From: Rhodobiaceae bacterium
Lineage (GTDB): Bacteria; Pseudomonadota; Alphaproteobacteria; Parvibaculales; Parvibaculaceae
Direction: 5' to 3'
Length of the DNA stretch: 6,658 nucleotides
Assembly (NCBI GenBank): GCA_002746275.1
Contig: NVWR01000001.1
Coordinates: 126,159-132,816 of the forward strand
The position numbers were made by a program, and so were the translations under genes. Every line of letters starts with the position of its first letter. The first letter of the stretch is position 1. The notes beneath the pieces were generated by a model. The model did no database searches and was not told where the DNA came from. It saw only the letters and a list, made by a program, of their open reading frames with translations. Of this stretch, positions 5,871 to 6,658 are shown in pieces.

Positions 5871-5900
5871 AAGGCGGCTCCAATAGGGGCCGCCTTTTTT
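5871..5900 (+). terminator. strong Rho-independent terminator of the aldehyde dehydrogenase gene
   Basis: GGCGGCTCC (5873-5881) pairs with GGGGCCGCC (5886-5894) around an AATA loop, with one T-G wobble. Six Ts follow (5895-5900), and two As before the stem can pair with the first Ts. It begins 33 bp after the stop codon. On the - strand the stem is followed by only three Ts, so it may also stop the convergent DUF1329 transcript, but less efficiently. Confidence 0.9.
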
Positions 5901-5929
5901 GTCGAGTTAATATTTTTCCGTAAAGAAAA

Positions 5930-6658
5930 TTACCGGACACCCAGCCGACGGATCGAGGCGGGGGTGTAGCGGTCTTCGCGGAGTTCGTGAGCGAAAAAAT
6001 TCACGGGTGGTTCTTCGTTTATAAGGCCACCGACCAGGTAGCGACCATTGCTGAGGTCGTAATATGCCATTCCCGACCCACCACACAGCGGTACTTCGTA
6101 AGCGGTTTTTGGAAACCCTTCCTGGACCCGCCACAATTGACCGCGCGTATCGTAGAGCTCGGTCGCAACGATGCCCCAGCTATCTTCCTGCAGGTACATC
6201 AGCCGGCGCGCATAGACATGTCGCGTCGCGGGCTTCAAATTTGCTTCGATCACCCACGCGCGCTGAAGTTCGTAGCGCATGTGTTCCTGATTAAGGTGGC
6301 GCGGCTTGATGATCTGGTCATAGGTAAGAGCGTCAGAGCCGAGCGCGTAACTGTTGTTGGGCAGGTAGTATTCGTTTTTGCCGATGACGGTCCAATCGTA
6401 GCGGTTCGGTGATCCGTTGAAGCCTCCCAGACTGTCCACTGTGGCCATGCCGTCAGAGTTCACGCCGGGGTTATCGTAAGCGATATTGGGCGCACGCCGA
6501 ACACGTCTTGTTCCCGGGCTATATTGCCAGGCCAACCGAGACTGCTCAGCCATGTTGATGGTCTCGTGAACCAGGACTACGTTGCCGGCACGGCGCGCCG
6601 GGGCCACTGTGTGGGCGATGTAAAGCGCCCAGATGTTATTCAGATCTTCCGCTTTATC
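5930..6658 (-). CDS. DUF1329 domain protein, C-terminal part (5' end outside window)
   Basis: The frame is open to the right edge and 242 residues are visible, about half of the usual length of roughly 430-460, so the start and any signal peptide are missing. Family features are the ARRAGNVVLVHET segment, a YSPGTRRVRRAPN motif, the DSLGGFNGSPNRYDW stretch, YDQIIKPRHLN and ELQRAWVIEANLKP. DUF1329 has a fold related to the LolA/LolB lipoprotein carriers; members are usually exported and occur near DUF1302, FadL-like or RND transporter genes and lipid or aromatic catabolic genes. The biochemical role is not established. A GTG at 6607 could be mistaken for the start, but the 17 codons before it (reading DKAEDLNNIWALYIAHT) continue the family sequence. 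It converges on the aldehyde dehydrogenase, and any operon partner lies to the right. Confidence 0.9.
   Translation of the reverse strand, partial: DKAEDLNNIWALYIAHTVAPARRAGNVVLVHETINMAEQSRLAWQYSPGTRRVRRAPNIAYDNPGVNSDGMATVDSLGGFNGSPNRYDWTVIGKNEYYLPNNSYALGSDALTYDQIIKPRHLNQEHMRYELQRAWVIEANLKPATRHVYARRLMYLQEDSWGIVATELYDTRGQLWRVQEGFPKTAYEVPLCGGSGMAYYDLSNGRYLVGGLINEEPPVNFFAHELREDRYTPASIRRLGVR

Noticed and set aside
5987..6412. A 141-codon + strand open frame within the DUF1329 region
   Set aside because: It is antisense to a recognisable DUF1329 sequence that continues to the window edge.

Overview
The window looks like chromosomal DNA of an alphaproteobacterium. The evidence is a SUF iron-sulfur tail (sufT-sufA) followed by a TfoX-domain gene, a soluble GGDEF protein with an alphaproteobacterial-type N-terminal region, and a DUF1329 protein. 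Base composition is moderate, slightly above half G+C by eye. Genus cannot be fixed from the sequence; a marine, Rhodobiaceae/Parvibaculum-like relative would fit, but this is inference. Coding density is high, and no tRNA, rRNA, CRISPR array, insertion sequence or phage gene is visible.

Layout. From 2 to 1156 on the + strand: the 3' part of sufT (start outside the window), sufA, and a TfoX N-terminal-domain gene with a strongly basic, repeat-encoded tail. These are closely spaced and probably form the end of a suf operon. Converging on them from the - strand are two adjacent enoyl-CoA hydratase/isomerase paralogues of the PaaG type (2838 to 1196, 53 bp apart), probably one transcription unit. 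Its likely terminator lies inside the last codons of the TfoX gene. Upstream of the pair, also on the - strand, is a single-domain diguanylate cyclase (4063 to 3011) with a GTG start. A 313-bp intergenic region (4064-4376) containing several short inverted repeats separates it from a divergent + strand aldehyde dehydrogenase of the coniferyl-aldehyde type (4377-5837). That gene ends in a strong Rho-independent terminator. The window closes with the C-terminal part of a - strand DUF1329 protein that runs off the right edge.

How the genes fit together. sufT and sufA act in Fe-S cluster assembly and transfer. The two crotonase-fold proteins and the aldehyde dehydrogenase suggest acyl-CoA and aromatic/aldehyde catabolism, and DUF1329 proteins are often found near lipid or aromatic catabolic genes. 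No shared pathway can be proven here. The diguanylate cyclase is a signalling gene with no visible link to its neighbours.

Nothing in the window clearly amounts to an undescribed system. The points most worth a second look are the histone-H1-like TfoX tail encoded by two hexanucleotide repeats, the terminator built into that tail on the opposite strand, the cluster of dyads in the 4064-4376 region, the altered inhibitory site of the cyclase, and the absence of both hydratase glutamates in the crotonase pair.
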